A stretch of DNA of 64,000 nucleotides. Source: Chlorobiaceae bacterium. GTDB taxonomy: Bacteria; Bacteroidota; Chlorobiia; Chlorobiales; Chlorobiaceae. A program made the position numbers and the translations under genes. Shown piece by piece: positions 9,466 to 19,311 of this stretch (the first letter of the stretch is position 1; every line of letters begins with the position of its first letter). Under the pieces are notes generated by a model. The model was given only the letters and a program-made list of their open reading frames with translations. It was not told where the DNA came from and did no database searches. The stretch spans positions 92,755 to 156,754 of the forward strand of contig JAAXWS010000004.1 in assembly GCA_013334865.1 (NCBI GenBank), in the 5' to 3' direction.

Positions 9466-9786
9466 ATGAGAATGCACAGACATCGTAGGGTTCCCGTAGG
9501 TGCTGAACGCTATCGGTATTCGGCGGCTCTTGCCGGTAATGCCGGTAAAGGAATGCGAACTGGTAAAGCTGTTACCGCGGTGGCCGTCGGAGCATTGGCC
9601 GCAGGGGCACTCGCTATCGGAGCCCTCTCAGTCGGGGCTTTGGCTATCGGGAAGATGGTCGTAGGTCGAATCCTTGTCAGGCTGGCACGGATAGGGAGGC
9701 TGGAGATAGAGTCGCTGCATATCGGGAGGATCGAGGTTGCCGAATCTCCGGAAATTTCCTCCTCAGGCAGGGTGTCGAAGCCTTGA
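9466..9786 (+). CDS. Small pentad-repeat protein, function unknown
   Basis: The protein is about 106 aa from ATG 9466; TTG 9445 would add seven residues. The N-terminus is basic (MRMHRHRRVPVGAERYRY). From about residue 40 it runs as roughly eleven 5-residue units such as ALAIG, ALSVG, KMVVG, RILVR, LARIG, RLEIE and SLHIG. Positions 2 and 4 are hydrophobic, and a small or charged residue sits at position 5. The first units are Ala/Gly-rich and could enter a membrane; later ones are amphipathic. Such a period suggests a narrow beta-helix. The gene stops 6 bp before the converging kinase gene. No ribosome-binding site is evident and I assign no function. Confidence 0.55.
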   Translation: MRMHRHRRVPVGAERYRYSAALAGNAGKGMRTGKAVTAVAVGALAAGALAIGALSVGALAIGKMVVGRILVRLARIGRLEIESLHIGRIEVAESPEISSSGRVSKP

Positions 9787-9792
9787 GCGACG

Positions 9793-11781
9793 TCATGCGT
9801 TCGTCGGACTCGGAACCCATCGCAGCATGAGTTCGGAAAGTGACTTGATCGTGATCGGTTTAGAGGTGTAGTCGTTCATTCCGGCTTCCATGCACCGCCG
9901 GCGATCCTCCTCCATCGCGTTTGCCGTCATGGCGACGATAGGGGTTTTCGGGTCGAGCACGCCCTCCCAGCCGCTCCTGATCCGAATGGTGGCTTCGATG
10001 CCGTCCATGATCGGCATTTGCAGATCCATGAAGACCAGTTCGTAGTGTTGCGTTTTCATGCGGTCGATGGCATCGGCGCCATTGCGGGCAATATCCACAT
10101 CGAAACCTATTTTCCTGATCATTGCCGATGCTACCAGCTGGCTGCTCTGGTTGTCTTCAACCAGGAGGATCCGTCCGGTCTGCTTTTCCGCGCCGGCCTG
10201 TATCTGGAGGTTTTCAGCATGATGCATCACGGCATCCTGTGTGTTTTCCGGTATGCCGAAATCGATCGTGAAGCTGAACGTCGATCCTTCACCGATAAGG
10301 CTTTTCAGCTCGATTCTTCCGCCCATGAAGTTGACAAGCTTCGAGGCGATGGAGAGCCCGAGGCCAGTGCCGCTGGTCAGTCTCGTATTATCCTGCCCGA
10401 TCCGGGTGAATCGCTGGAACACTATCTGCTGCTTTTCTTCAGGGATGCCGATGCCGGTGTCATGAACAGATAGCCGCACTCTCGAACGATCGTTTCCGAT
10501 ATCGACGGCTTCCGCAGAGATCGAGATTCCTCCGGACTCTGTATACTTGAGAGCGTTCTGGACCAGGTTGATAAGTACCTGACGCAGGTAGACCGGGTGT
10601 CCGGCGAGCAGGTTCGGAATCGACGGATCGATGGTTTCGTTGAGTTCCAGGCCTTTGCCTTCAGTGCTGTTGCGCATCATGTCATGCAGTTCCCGTATCA
10701 GGGCACGCAGGTCGAAGACATTCGTTGCTTCATCGAGGATTCCTGATTCGATCCTGCTGAAGTCGAGGATATTGCTGATCAGGTCGAGCAGCAGCTTTGC
10801 GCTGTTGTGCGCTGTTTCGGCAAAACATCTCGATTCGCGGTCAAGGTTTGCGGCCAGCAGAAGTTCGCACATCCCGATGACGGTGTTCAGGGGGGTCCTG
10901 ATTTCGTGCGACATGTTCGCGACGAATTCGCTCTTCGACCTGCTTGCGCTTTCGGACTGGCTTCTGGCTTGCTTGAGCTCGATGACCAGCTGCCGCAGTT
11001 CCTCCTCCTTTTCTTCGACAAGCCGTTTTTCCGAAACAAGTTTTTCGTTGAGCTGGCGAGCCTGCTCAAGCGCTTTTTCGGTTTCCTGCATCTGCATTTT
11101 TTCCTTGAGCAGGAGCTCCTTGATGTCTGCGTTGAGTACCGTGATGATGTCGTTCAGTTCATCGATGGGGCGTCCGCTCGAAACAGGAGTGTACGGTGGG
11201 GTCAATGCCTCCTGTTCGTACATGAGCTGTCCGCAACGGGCGGCGAAATCGTCCAGTTCAGTAATCGAAAGCCCCATTTTCTCCGGTGGCCCGGTTTCTG
11301 GGGATTTCAATTCGCTGTTCAGTGATTCGAAAGCCTGGGAAAGGTCATCGACGAAGATGAAGCGCTGCTTTACATAACGGGCGAAAAGGCGGAGCGTGAT
11401 TCTCAGCAGCGGCGAGGAGCCGCAGATAATGGTGATTTCCGGGAAAGCGTTGTTCGTCCTGTTCGCCCGGTTAAGGGCGTTGGCATAGTGGATTCTGGTC
11501 TGGAGGGCGGGCTGGATGACGTCGGAGTAGTCGGCGATTCTTACATATCTGCAACCTGCGAGGTTGCCGCTCATGAAGATTTCGGGTAACGTGGCCATTG
11601 CCCGTTCAACGTCTTCCTGCTGTGCCAGACCGCCGATCGAAGTGAAGAAAAGTCTCCCGGGGATGACGCCGCTGACATAACGGAAGCCGGTATCCGGATT
11701 TTCGATCCGCCATTCCGGTCGAAACTTGATCCGGTCATAGCTGAAAAGATTATTGGGATCCGCATGCTTCGGAAGAACCAT
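9793..11781 (-). CDS. Hybrid sensor histidine kinase with C-terminal receiver
   Basis: A 662-aa cytosolic kinase with no membrane segments. Residues 1 to about 165 form a globular N-terminal domain I cannot name. About 215-280 is a long coiled coil, rich in Glu, Lys and Gln. HisKA follows with phosphoacceptor His 292 ([10 protein letters not shown]). The HATPase has [15 protein letters not shown] and GTGLGLSIA. The receiver starts about 537 (RILLVEDN), with phospho-Asp in [12 protein letters not shown]. It lies between nifH and nifA but has its own start, so a role in nitrogen regulation is only positional inference. Phosphate may pass intramolecularly to the receiver; no Hpt or separate output protein is adjacent. 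Confidence 0.9.
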   Translation of the reverse strand: MVLPKHADPNNLFSYDRIKFRPEWRIENPDTGFRYVSGVIPGRLFFTSIGGLAQQEDVERAMATLPEIFMSGNLAGCRYVRIADYSDVIQPALQTRIHYANALNRANRTNNAFPEITIICGSSPLLRITLRLFARYVKQRFIFVDDLSQAFESLNSELKSPETGPPEKMGLSITELDDFAARCGQLMYEQEALTPPYTPVSSGRPIDELNDIITVLNADIKELLLKEKMQMQETEKALEQARQLNEKLVSEKRLVEEKEEELRQLVIELKQARSQSESASRSKSEFVANMSHEIRTPLNTVIGMCELLLAANLDRESRCFAETAHNSAKLLLDLISNILDFSRIESGILDEATNVFDLRALIRELHDMMRNSTEGKGLELNETIDPSIPNLLAGHPVYLRQVLINLVQNALKYTESGGISISAEAVDIGNDRSRVRLSVHDTGIGIPEEKQQIVFQRFTRIGQDNTRLTSGTGLGLSIASKLVNFMGGRIELKSLIGEGSTFSFTIDFGIPENTQDAVMHHAENLQIQAGAEKQTGRILLVEDNQSSQLVASAMIRKIGFDVDIARNGADAIDRMKTQHYELVFMDLQMPIMDGIEATIRIRSGWEGVLDPKTPIVAMTANAMEEDRRRCMEAGMNDYTSKPITIKSLSELMLRWVPSPTNA

Positions 11782-11988
11782 ATGGTAACTGTGAAAATGT
11801 TTCGATCTTCTGGAGCAGCCTGACTAGCCTGCCCGGTGTCGATGTGCCATGGTTACGCCATGTCCTGCCAATATTTTATATGTATTTCCGAAAGATAGTA
11901 AAAGGAAGGTATATATACATTTTTTTTGTGTGTGCCCCGTTCGGCGCCGTGTGCGGGGTGGGGTGGGCGCCGAATCCGTCGGGCGCAA

Positions 11989-13617
11989 TCAGGATCGGAA
12001 CTTGCGGTAGTCGACGTTGAATTTTTTCATCCTCAGGCCCATGATCCTGTCGGAAAGGCCGAGTTGGGCCGCTGCCCGGGACATGTTACCCTTGGTGCGC
12101 TTCAGGGCCTCGATGATCATCTCCTTCTCGATGGCATCGAGTTTCTGCTGGAGCGATCCCGTGTAGGGCGTTCCGCTCGATTCTGCTGTCTGGAGCGACG
12201 GAGGGAGGTGGTAGCCGTGGATCACGTTGTCCTCGCTCAGGATAACCGCCCGCTCGATGCAGTTCTGCAACTCCCTCACGTTGCCGGGCCAGTGGTAGCG
12301 CATGAGCATGTCGATGGCCGTCGTGGAGATGCGCCGTACTCCCTTGTGGTTCAGTGAGTTGAACTTCTCGATGAAATAGTCGGCCAGCAGCATGATGTCG
12401 GTCTTCCTCTCTCGAAGCGGCGGAACGGTGATCGGGAAGATGTTCAGCCGGTAGTAGAGGTCTTCGCGGAACGCACCTTCGCGGATCTGATCCTCGAGGT
12501 TCCGGTTGGTGGCCGCGATGATGCGTACATCCGTCTTGATCGTCCTGGTGCCTCCGAGCCGTTCGAACTCCTTTTCCTGGATGATCCTCAACAGCTTGGC
12601 CTGTATCGCAATGCTCAGCTCGCCGACCTCGTCGAGGAAGATGGTGCCGCCGTCGGCAAGCTCGAAACGGCCCCTGCGCTGCGCTGCGGCTCCGGTGAAA
12701 GCTCCCCGCTCGTGGCCGAAGAGCTCGCTTTCGACGATGTTTTCGGGGAGTGCCGCACAGTTGAACTTGATGAACGACTTTCCGGCCCTGTGGCTTTTGA
12801 AGTGGATGGCGTTGGCGACAAGCTCCTTGCCTACGCCGCTTTCACCCAGGATCAGCGCCGTCGCATTGGTTCGGGAGATCTTGTCGATCATCCTGAAGAG
12901 CGAGAGTACGGGCTTGGTGTTGCCTATGATGTTGGCCGGCCTTTCGGTGTCTTCGAGTTCCCCGTCGAGCTCTTCCTCATCCGGGTGGAGGGCGACGGGG
13001 GCGGGGAGGCCGGCAGGAGTTTTCACGTTTGCCTGCTTTCCCTCGGCGGCGAGCTGCTTGAGCCTGACCGCCTGGGAGATCATGGCCGCGATGATCGACA
13101 GCAGGTCGACAAAGTACTGGAGGGTGTCCTTCCTGGCCTCCTCGACCTTGCTCCGTTTTGAGTTCCCCGATTCGGAAGGGGCCGATAGCCTGCGGTCAGC
13201 GCTCAGGGTGCCGATCACCTCGACGCCTGCCTTGATGGGTACGCAGATGAAGCAGAGCTCCTCTTTCTTCTCCCTGGATCGGGAGCCGGTCCTGTCGAGG
13301 AACAGCGGCTCCTCGTTGATCCTGGGGACGATGGCCGGCTTTCCGCTCTTCACCACCTTGCCGATGATCCCCTCGCCGATCCGGTAGCGTCCCCTCTGGC
13401 TTTCCGTTTCGGTCAGTCCGAACGATTCGTTGATGACGATTTCGCTGGTGTCCCGGTTCAGGATCGTGATCATGCCCCGAAGCATGTTCATGTGCTCCGA
13501 CAGGATGAACAGTACAAGCCGGAGGACCTTGCTGATGTCCTCTTCGTTGTTGACCGTCCTGCTCACTTCCGCGAGAAGGCTGATGCTGCTGTGTTCCTGC
13601 TGGTTGGTGATGAGCAT
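11989..13617 (-). CDS. nifA: NifA, sigma-54-dependent activator of nif genes
   Basis: The 542-aa protein has an N-terminal GAF domain (about 20-190), a linker, and an AAA+ sigma-54 activation domain (about 228-460). The AAA+ domain shows Walker A GESGVGKE (258-265), the sigma-54 contact loop GAFTGA (305-310) and Walker B GTIFLDE. A Fis-type helix-turn-helix forms the last 40 residues (NMSRAAAQLGLS). It starts 6 bp after nifV, so nifV-nifA form an operon. The linker lacks the paired cysteines of oxygen-sensitive alphaproteobacterial NifA, so redox control probably differs. Confidence 0.93.
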   Translation of the reverse strand: MLITNQQEHSSISLLAEVSRTVNNEEDISKVLRLVLFILSEHMNMLRGMITILNRDTSEIVINESFGLTETESQRGRYRIGEGIIGKVVKSGKPAIVPRINEEPLFLDRTGSRSREKKEELCFICVPIKAGVEVIGTLSADRRLSAPSESGNSKRSKVEEARKDTLQYFVDLLSIIAAMISQAVRLKQLAAEGKQANVKTPAGLPAPVALHPDEEELDGELEDTERPANIIGNTKPVLSLFRMIDKISRTNATALILGESGVGKELVANAIHFKSHRAGKSFIKFNCAALPENIVESELFGHERGAFTGAAAQRRGRFELADGGTIFLDEVGELSIAIQAKLLRIIQEKEFERLGGTRTIKTDVRIIAATNRNLEDQIREGAFREDLYYRLNIFPITVPPLRERKTDIMLLADYFIEKFNSLNHKGVRRISTTAIDMLMRYHWPGNVRELQNCIERAVILSEDNVIHGYHLPPSLQTAESSGTPYTGSLQQKLDAIEKEMIIEALKRTKGNMSRAAAQLGLSDRIMGLRMKKFNVDYRKFRS

Positions 13618-13623
13618 GACTGC

Positions 13624-14793
13624 TTAAGCTGATTGATTGCGTGTCTGGCGATATTGCCGGTGGATCTCGTCCAGCTCTTCCGCGCAAAGGGCGCGCTTCC
13701 GGCTCCCTGCCGCTTTCCGGACCAGTTCAAGCATGCCGAAGGCCTCCTCCCTCGTCAGCTGGACCCCCCGTTTCCGGAAATGTTCACTGATGGCGGCCGA
13801 TCCGGAATGCTTGCCGATCACCATTTCGAAGCTTTTCCTGCCGACCGTGGAGGGGAGGAACGGCTGGTAGGAGAGCGGCTCCTGCAGCAATGCGGCGCAG
13901 TGTATTCCAGATTCGTGCTCGAACGCCGATTTCCCGACGACCGGCTTCTGCTCCTGGATCGGCCGGCCTGATGCCGCCGAGACCGCTTCGCAGAGCACGG
14001 CGAGCATGGTCGTATCGAGCCTGCAGGCGGTTCCGTCATCAAGGGCGAGCGCCATGGCGAGCTCTTCGAGGGCGGCGTTTCCGGCCCGTTCCCCTAGGCC
14101 GGTCACCGAAACGCTCACGGCCTGGCATCCGGCCTTGAGGGCCGTGAAGGCATTGGCCGTGGCCATGCCCAGGTCGTTATGCGCATGGAACTCGAGGGGG
14201 AGTGTGGTACGGGAACGAAGGCCGGAGACCATCTCGACGATCGAAAGCGGCGTCGCCACGCCGACGGTATCCGCGATCCTTATCCGGTCTGCTCCTGCCG
14301 CTTCGGCATCTTCAACGAATCGTTCCAGGAGCGTTCTTTCCGCCCTGGTGGCATCCTGGCCGCCGACGCTCACGAATCTGAACAGGCTGCGGGCATGGCC
14401 GATCAGTTCATGCAGCTGAGCGCGGACCCATTCGTACTCCCTCTTCATGAGCCTGAGGTAGAGGGGAGAGATCGGGAAACTGATATGCACCGCCTCGGTG
14501 CCGCATGAAGCCGCAAGCTCGATATCGCTACGGTTTGCTCTCGACCAGGAGGTGAGCCTGGCGGGAAGGCCCATCGAGACGATCTCCCTTATTGCCTCGC
14601 GCTCCGAAGGACCGATGGCAGGGTAGCCCACCTCGATCTCATCGATCCCGGTCTCTGCGAGCAACCGCGCGATATGCCTTTTTTCATGATGGCTGAAGAC
14701 CACGCCGGGGGCCTGCTCCCCATCCCTGAGGGTCGTATCGATGATCCATGGGCCTGCAGAGGGCCCGGTAGGGATGTTTGCGCCGGGAGGCAT
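13624..14793 (-). CDS. nifV: Homocitrate synthase NifV
   Basis: NifV condenses acetyl-CoA and 2-oxoglutarate to homocitrate, the organic ligand of FeMo-cofactor. The 389-aa protein has the DRE-TIM signature DTTLRDGEQAPGV (18-30), the metal-binding HAHNDLGMA and the GLGERAGNA loop. ATG 14793 is the only good start; AAGGAACG lies about 25 nt upstream, rather far for a ribosome-binding site. Pairing with nifA supports nifV over isopropylmalate synthase, as does the length (LeuA is near 500 aa). Confidence 0.92.
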   Translation of the reverse strand: MPPGANIPTGPSAGPWIIDTTLRDGEQAPGVVFSHHEKRHIARLLAETGIDEIEVGYPAIGPSEREAIREIVSMGLPARLTSWSRANRSDIELAASCGTEAVHISFPISPLYLRLMKREYEWVRAQLHELIGHARSLFRFVSVGGQDATRAERTLLERFVEDAEAAGADRIRIADTVGVATPLSIVEMVSGLRSRTTLPLEFHAHNDLGMATANAFTALKAGCQAVSVSVTGLGERAGNAALEELAMALALDDGTACRLDTTMLAVLCEAVSAASGRPIQEQKPVVGKSAFEHESGIHCAALLQEPLSYQPFLPSTVGRKSFEMVIGKHSGSAAISEHFRKRGVQLTREEAFGMLELVRKAAGSRKRALCAEELDEIHRQYRQTRNQSA

Positions 14794-14851
14794 CGGGGAT
14801 ATTCGGTTTTATGCGTTCCTTGTATATTAATTAAGGGTAATATAAAAAATA

Positions 14852-14868
14852 TCCTAATAAATTTAGGA
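14852..14868. promoter_or_regulatory. 17-bp palindrome upstream of nifVA, candidate operator
   Basis: TCCTAA-TAAAT-TTAGGA is a perfect 6-bp-arm palindrome in an AT-rich stretch about 60 bp upstream of nifV. Its place suggests a regulator site controlling nifV-nifA transcription; the regulator is unknown. Confidence 0.4.
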
Positions 14869-14988
14869 AAATAAACTATTGCGGCTGTTGAAAACAGACG
14901 AAAGCGTAGTAAGCGCAATCAGGATGCATTGGTTTCCCGGTTTCATCACTGCTCTTCATTGCTGCCTGGGCATGGGTCTGTGGGGAGG

Positions 14989-15510
14989 TCAGGTTGCCGA
15001 AACGCCGATGAAGGGGAGCTCACGGTACCTTTCCCCCTCGTCGAGGCCATAGCCGACGACGAAAAGGTCCGGTATCGTGAAACCGGTGAAATCGATGCAG
15101 GCACTGATTTTCCTGCAGGAGGGCTTGTCGAGCAGGCTGCAGATTTTCAGCGAGGCGGGAGCGAGACGGCGGAGTTCGGCCGTTATGCGGGAGACGGTCA
15201 GGCCGGTATCGACGATATCTTCGACCATGAGTACATGGCTGCCCGCAATGTTGATGTCGTACTCCAGCGACACGCTGCCCGAGGAGCTCCTGCGACCGCC
15301 ATAGCTCGAGGCCCTGATGAATTCGAGTCGGCAGGGCCGGCCGATGTTCCGGATGAGGTCGGCCGTGAAGATAACGCCTCCCTTGAGCACGCAGAGCACC
15401 ACGATTTCCGGGACTTCGGCATACTCGGCCGTGATGGCCGCGCCCAGCTCGGCGACGCGGTTGCGGATGCTATCGGCGGAGATGAGCTCTCGGATGCGAT
15501 CATTTTTCAC
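14989..15510 (-). CDS. hpt: Hypoxanthine phosphoribosyltransferase
   Basis: The enzyme salvages hypoxanthine or guanine with PRPP to IMP or GMP. The PRPP motif is HVLMVEDIVDTGLT, and CVLKGGVIFTADL is the family's N-terminal loop. I prefer the GTG start at 15510 (VKNDRIREL, 173 aa) with AGGA upstream. A longer frame from 15609 would add 33 residues that do not look like the family. It converges on nothing and precedes nifV by about 195 bp on the same strand. Confidence 0.9.
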   Translation of the reverse strand: MKNDRIRELISADSIRNRVAELGAAITAEYAEVPEIVVLCVLKGGVIFTADLIRNIGRPCRLEFIRASSYGGRRSSSGSVSLEYDINIAGSHVLMVEDIVDTGLTVSRITAELRRLAPASLKICSLLDKPSCRKISACIDFTGFTIPDLFVVGYGLDEGERYRELPFIGVSAT

Positions 15511-15695
15511 GGAATACGGTTCCTGGAAAGAAGTATTGCAATGCCCATATCCAAGAGGCAATGCCATTGATCGATGGCCCTGTAGGCTGAAAGGGACGTC
15601 CCCCTGCAAAATCCAGTCTATGTTCTCTCAACAGAAGATGTGGCTGTATGGGAAGGGACCTCATTCATTATGTTGATATGGCATGATGACAGAAA

Positions 15696-16469
15696 TCAAA
15701 GAGAACGGATATCCTCGATAAAGCTATATCCAATGCCGCTGGCGGTCTCGATCGGATTATGGCCACAGGTATCCTTGATTTTACGGCGCAGTCGGTTAAC
15801 CAGCGATTCGAGAGCGCGGTGGCCGTATTCGTTATTCAAATACTCAAGGCATTTCAGCAGTTCCTGCCGGGTTGCCACTTCCTGACTGACTGATGCCAGC
15901 AGTGAGATGAAGTCCCGCTCTTTTGGGGTTAGCTTGATTTTCTTCCCGTCAGGGGTTACAAGAAGCCATTTGCCCGGTATAAACGACCAGTTCGCACTCC
16001 TCACTATTTCCGGACGGCTCTCTACTTCAGGAACCTTGCTATTTCCTGTCAACGATTCAGGTGAGATGTCAGGTGGCAGTCTTCTCAGGAGATTGTCGAT
16101 CGTGGCTTCCAGTTCCCGGATATTGACCGGTTTGACCATGAATACATCAGCCCCCGCCTGATAACCGGAAAGTTTATCATCCAGCTTTGAGCGTGCGGTG
16201 AGAATGATGATCCTCATATCCGTATTTGCTCGCAAGTACTCTGTCAGCACAAGCCCGTTCTGGTCTGGAAGGCCGATATCAATGATTGCTATCTTGAATG
16301 TATTCGCTGTCAACTGCTGATAGAGTTCAAGTGCCGACCCTACTCCGGCAACCTCGTATCCTTTGAGCGTCAAATACTTGACGAGGCTTTCGCGAAGGTC
16401 GGTGTCATCCTCAGCTATGATCAGTCTGGTGACTGAGGTGCTTGGTTTGGAGGCATTTTGATGGTTCAC
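15696..16469 (-). CDS. OmpR-family response regulator
   Basis: The 257-aa protein has a receiver with the acidic pair EDD at 20-22, phospho-Asp 64 (IIDIGLPDQNG) and Lys 113 (MVKPVN). The C-terminal winged helix (KIKLTPKERDFISLLA, LVNRLRRKIKD) resembles OmpR/PhoB types. It lies 56 bp downstream of the large kinase on the same strand, its likely partner. The sequence is visibly more AT-rich than the nif genes. Confidence 0.9.
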   Translation of the reverse strand: MNHQNASKPSTSVTRLIIAEDDTDLRESLVKYLTLKGYEVAGVGSALELYQQLTANTFKIAIIDIGLPDQNGLVLTEYLRANTDMRIIILTARSKLDDKLSGYQAGADVFMVKPVNIRELEATIDNLLRRLPPDISPESLTGNSKVPEVESRPEIVRSANWSFIPGKWLLVTPDGKKIKLTPKERDFISLLASVSQEVATRQELLKCLEYLNNEYGHRALESLVNRLRRKIKDTCGHNPIETASGIGYSFIEDIRSL

Positions 16470-16525
16470 GGCACCAGTATTGACATTAATGGTCTGTTAC
16501 GTGGGTCTTGCATTACGCAACTTCG

Positions 16526-18982
16526 TCATGATTCAGTGAAAAAGCCGGAAAGCGGCAGACGGACAGTTGCCGCTATCCCATCTTCTCCGTTTTCGAGGGC
16601 GACCGAGCCGTTATGCTGCTCGATAATCTCGCGTACAAGCCAGAGGCCGATTCCTGCTCCGCTGGTATTGTTGCTTGATTTTCCACGAATGTATTTCCCG
16701 AATAGCAGATCACACTCTTCCTTTCCCATTTGACCTTTGTTGAATATCCTTATCACTAAACCATGATCTTCTTTGAGCGTCATAATGTTGACCGGTGTAT
16801 TTGCGGGCGAATATTTCTGGGCGTTATCCAGAAGATTGAAAAACGCTGTTTTCAAATACTGCGCATCCCCGAAGACTTGATCATCCTCCAGTCCGTCATT
16901 ATAGTTGAAGATTCTTTCCGGCCAGATCGTGCGGATATCTTCGATTTGTGAAGATATCAATAGTTTGATCGGGACGTGACGAAATTCGGCTTTTGTCTTG
17001 GGATCGTAAAGTCGGCCCCGTCCGAGCGATATATCCATAACCTCCACTAGGCGATGAACCGCCCGCCTCATCTTGTTCAACTCGACGCTATTGTTGATCT
17101 GGTGGAGGGAGTTCTGGAGTTCGAGAATATCCAGGTTGGTGCTGATAACCGCCAGCGGGGTCCGATATTCATGAGATATCATAGTCAGGAAGCGGTGTTG
17201 CAACTCCCCGGCCTGCCGTTCAGCTTCCAGCGCCGCCCTGAGCCGGGTTTCTCGTAATTCGAGTTCAGTGGACAACGATTCGATAAACGCAGTACTTGAT
17301 AGATTGTCCCGGTTTGCTTGCCTGTCGGCAAGCTCTTCGGCTCTGGGTGTTGTTTCGGTATGGCCCGGATCTGCATCCGTTGCTGTCGATCCAGACATCT
17401 CCCCTGCATAAATGGGAAGGGTGACGGTAAATTTGCTGCCCTTGCCAATATGGCTATCCACATCTATGTAACCCTTGTGTTGTTTGACGATGCCCATCAC
17501 TGAAGACAGCCCCAGACCCGATTTCAACTCCGAGTGTCTTGTGGTGAAAAATGGCTCGAAAATGAACGGCAGAATATCAGGAGAAACGCCTGTTCCCGTG
17601 TCGCTCACGACAAGCTCTACGTAACGGCCAACCAGAACTCCTTTTGTCTCTGTTTGATCCTTATCATAATCGACCAGCTTGGTTTCTATCGTTATGGTGC
17701 CTCCCTCGGGCATCGCATCCTGGGCGTTGGTTGCGAGATTCATTACAACCTGCCTGATTTTAGCAGAATCGCCATGGACAAGCGGCAAATCTCCAACAGT
17801 CCAGAAACAGATGTTAATGTCATCCCTGAGAAAACCCCGAAGCAGGGGTTCACATTTCTTGACCTCACCATTCAGATCAATGGGCCTGAACTCGTGGGAT
17901 TGAAGCTGGTTGAGGTCGAGAAGCTGGTTAAGCAGATCTTTCGCCCTTAATGCGGCTCCCGAGACGGTACCCAGCAAGGTTCTCTGTTCGTCACTGTTTA
18001 TGACGAGATTCGGATCCTTGAGATATTCCGTGTATTCGATAATCGGTTTAAGGGCATGGTTGAGCTGATTGGCGATGCCGGTTGCGATGCGTCCTATGGA
18101 TTCCCTTTTCTGAGATACGAACAGATTGCGCTCAAACTCAAGTTGCTTACGTTCGTTTTTAAGCCTCTCCGTCACGTCGCGCGTAATGCCTACGACACCC
18201 GTAACATGTCCAGCTCTGTTGCGAACCAGGGAGACCATTACCTCCGACTGGAATACCGAGCCGTCTTTTCGCAATTCGTCAAATCCGTAGATGCCGGAAC
18301 TTATCGCGTTTTCATCACCGTCCTCGATGGCCTTGATCCGTGTCTGGAGTTCAATTGCCGCTCTCTGTGCCGATTCGGGTGTCAATACATCAAATAATCC
18401 GAGCTGAAGCATCTCATTTTGTGTTCGGCCGCAGATTCTGGTTACCGACGGCGAGCTGTATGTATACTTCCCGGTGTGAAGATCATATGCCCAAAGAAGA
18501 TCAATGGAGTTGTCCGAAATCAGTCGAAAGAGTTCGTCTTTCTCCTGGAGTTCCTTCTCGTGGCCGTTAATGGTACTGCCCTCCATTGCGAAGTTTGACG
18601 GGGGCCGGTCCTGAGGCTCGTGACTTGGTGTTTCCGCCAGTGTCCCAATGACTTTGGCGACTTTTCCGTCGCGGACAAAAGGAGTCACCGTAACATATAT
18701 CTGGATGGCTTCGCCTGTTTTTGTTTTCGCCATAAGATTTCTGCTCAACGGGTTTCCCAGTTCCATGCACTCGGAAATCACCAGCTCGAAATCCTGAAAA
18801 TCGTGTTTTGAAAGAAGTGAGAGCAGCAGATCTGAAGACGAATCAACGGGCAATTCTCCAGGGTCATACCCCAGGATGGTGTAAAGCTCATCGGAAACAT
18901 CCAGTATCTCCCTATCGACATCCAGTATAAATGACGCCGTATGCACACACTCTGTAAGGGCCGGTATTGATGTCTTACTCAT
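16526..18982 (-). CDS. Double-module PAS sensor histidine kinase
   Basis: An 818-aa cytosolic protein with two PAS domains (about 15-120 and 148-275). The first kinase module follows (about 290-525): GIANQLNHALKPI stands where related kinases have GIAH, so Asn 305 replaces the phosphoacceptor His. Its HATPase is intact (NLATNAQDAM, DTGTGV, SGLGLSSV). After a linker and coiled coil (about 565-600) a second module has His 604 (ISHEYRTPL) and a HATPase with NLLDNAQKYSP and GAGIGLWL. No membrane segments are present. It pairs with the response regulator downstream. The first module may be a regulatory pseudokinase. Confidence 0.88.
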   Translation of the reverse strand: MSKTSIPALTECVHTASFILDVDREILDVSDELYTILGYDPGELPVDSSSDLLLSLLSKHDFQDFELVISECMELGNPLSRNLMAKTKTGEAIQIYVTVTPFVRDGKVAKVIGTLAETPSHEPQDRPPSNFAMEGSTINGHEKELQEKDELFRLISDNSIDLLWAYDLHTGKYTYSSPSVTRICGRTQNEMLQLGLFDVLTPESAQRAAIELQTRIKAIEDGDENAISSGIYGFDELRKDGSVFQSEVMVSLVRNRAGHVTGVVGITRDVTERLKNERKQLEFERNLFVSQKRESIGRIATGIANQLNHALKPIIEYTEYLKDPNLVINSDEQRTLLGTVSGAALRAKDLLNQLLDLNQLQSHEFRPIDLNGEVKKCEPLLRGFLRDDINICFWTVGDLPLVHGDSAKIRQVVMNLATNAQDAMPEGGTITIETKLVDYDKDQTETKGVLVGRYVELVVSDTGTGVSPDILPFIFEPFFTTRHSELKSGLGLSSVMGIVKQHKGYIDVDSHIGKGSKFTVTLPIYAGEMSGSTATDADPGHTETTPRAEELADRQANRDNLSSTAFIESLSTELELRETRLRAALEAERQAGELQHRFLTMISHEYRTPLAVISTNLDILELQNSLHQINNSVELNKMRRAVHRLVEVMDISLGRGRLYDPKTKAEFRHVPIKLLISSQIEDIRTIWPERIFNYNDGLEDDQVFGDAQYLKTAFFNLLDNAQKYSPANTPVNIMTLKEDHGLVIRIFNKGQMGKEECDLLFGKYIRGKSSNNTSGAGIGLWLVREIIEQHNGSVALENGEDGIAATVRLPLSGFFTES

Positions 18983-19311
18983 GAGAACGGTTTGGCTTCT
19001 TGAAAGGAGTCAAGCCTTTCGGCAAGACGGGAGACGGTAATGATAAGTGCGGATCCTGGAGATCCGGGATCATGGATTCATAGTTTGACCGGCGCGTTTG
19101 TGTCGCGAAAGGCCGGTAAAAATCATACAGCTTGTACGTGAATACAATATGTAAAATTTTAGAAAAAAAGCCGTTGTGATAAATGATTTTATCAATGGTG
19201 GGGATGGTACAAGGAGTGGCCGTTATCCAATGAATTCGGGGGTCTTACGTAAATTTGGTATGGATGTGCTTGCGGCGGGATGTTACATTTGCCTGTTGTT
19301 GCCGGCAGGAA
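18983..19311. other. Intergenic region upstream of the double-module kinase
   Basis: No coding signal is seen. It is AT-rich around 19130-19200 and holds one palindrome (19177-19194). Promoters for the kinase-regulator pair must lie here. Confidence 0.6.
19177..19194. promoter_or_regulatory. TGATAAA-N4-TTTATCA palindrome, candidate operator
   Basis: A perfect 7-bp-arm palindrome with a 4-bp spacer lies about 200 bp upstream of the kinase gene. Its general form recalls CRP/FNR-type sites, but the core is not a clean match to TTGAT-N4-ATCAA. Confidence 0.3.
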
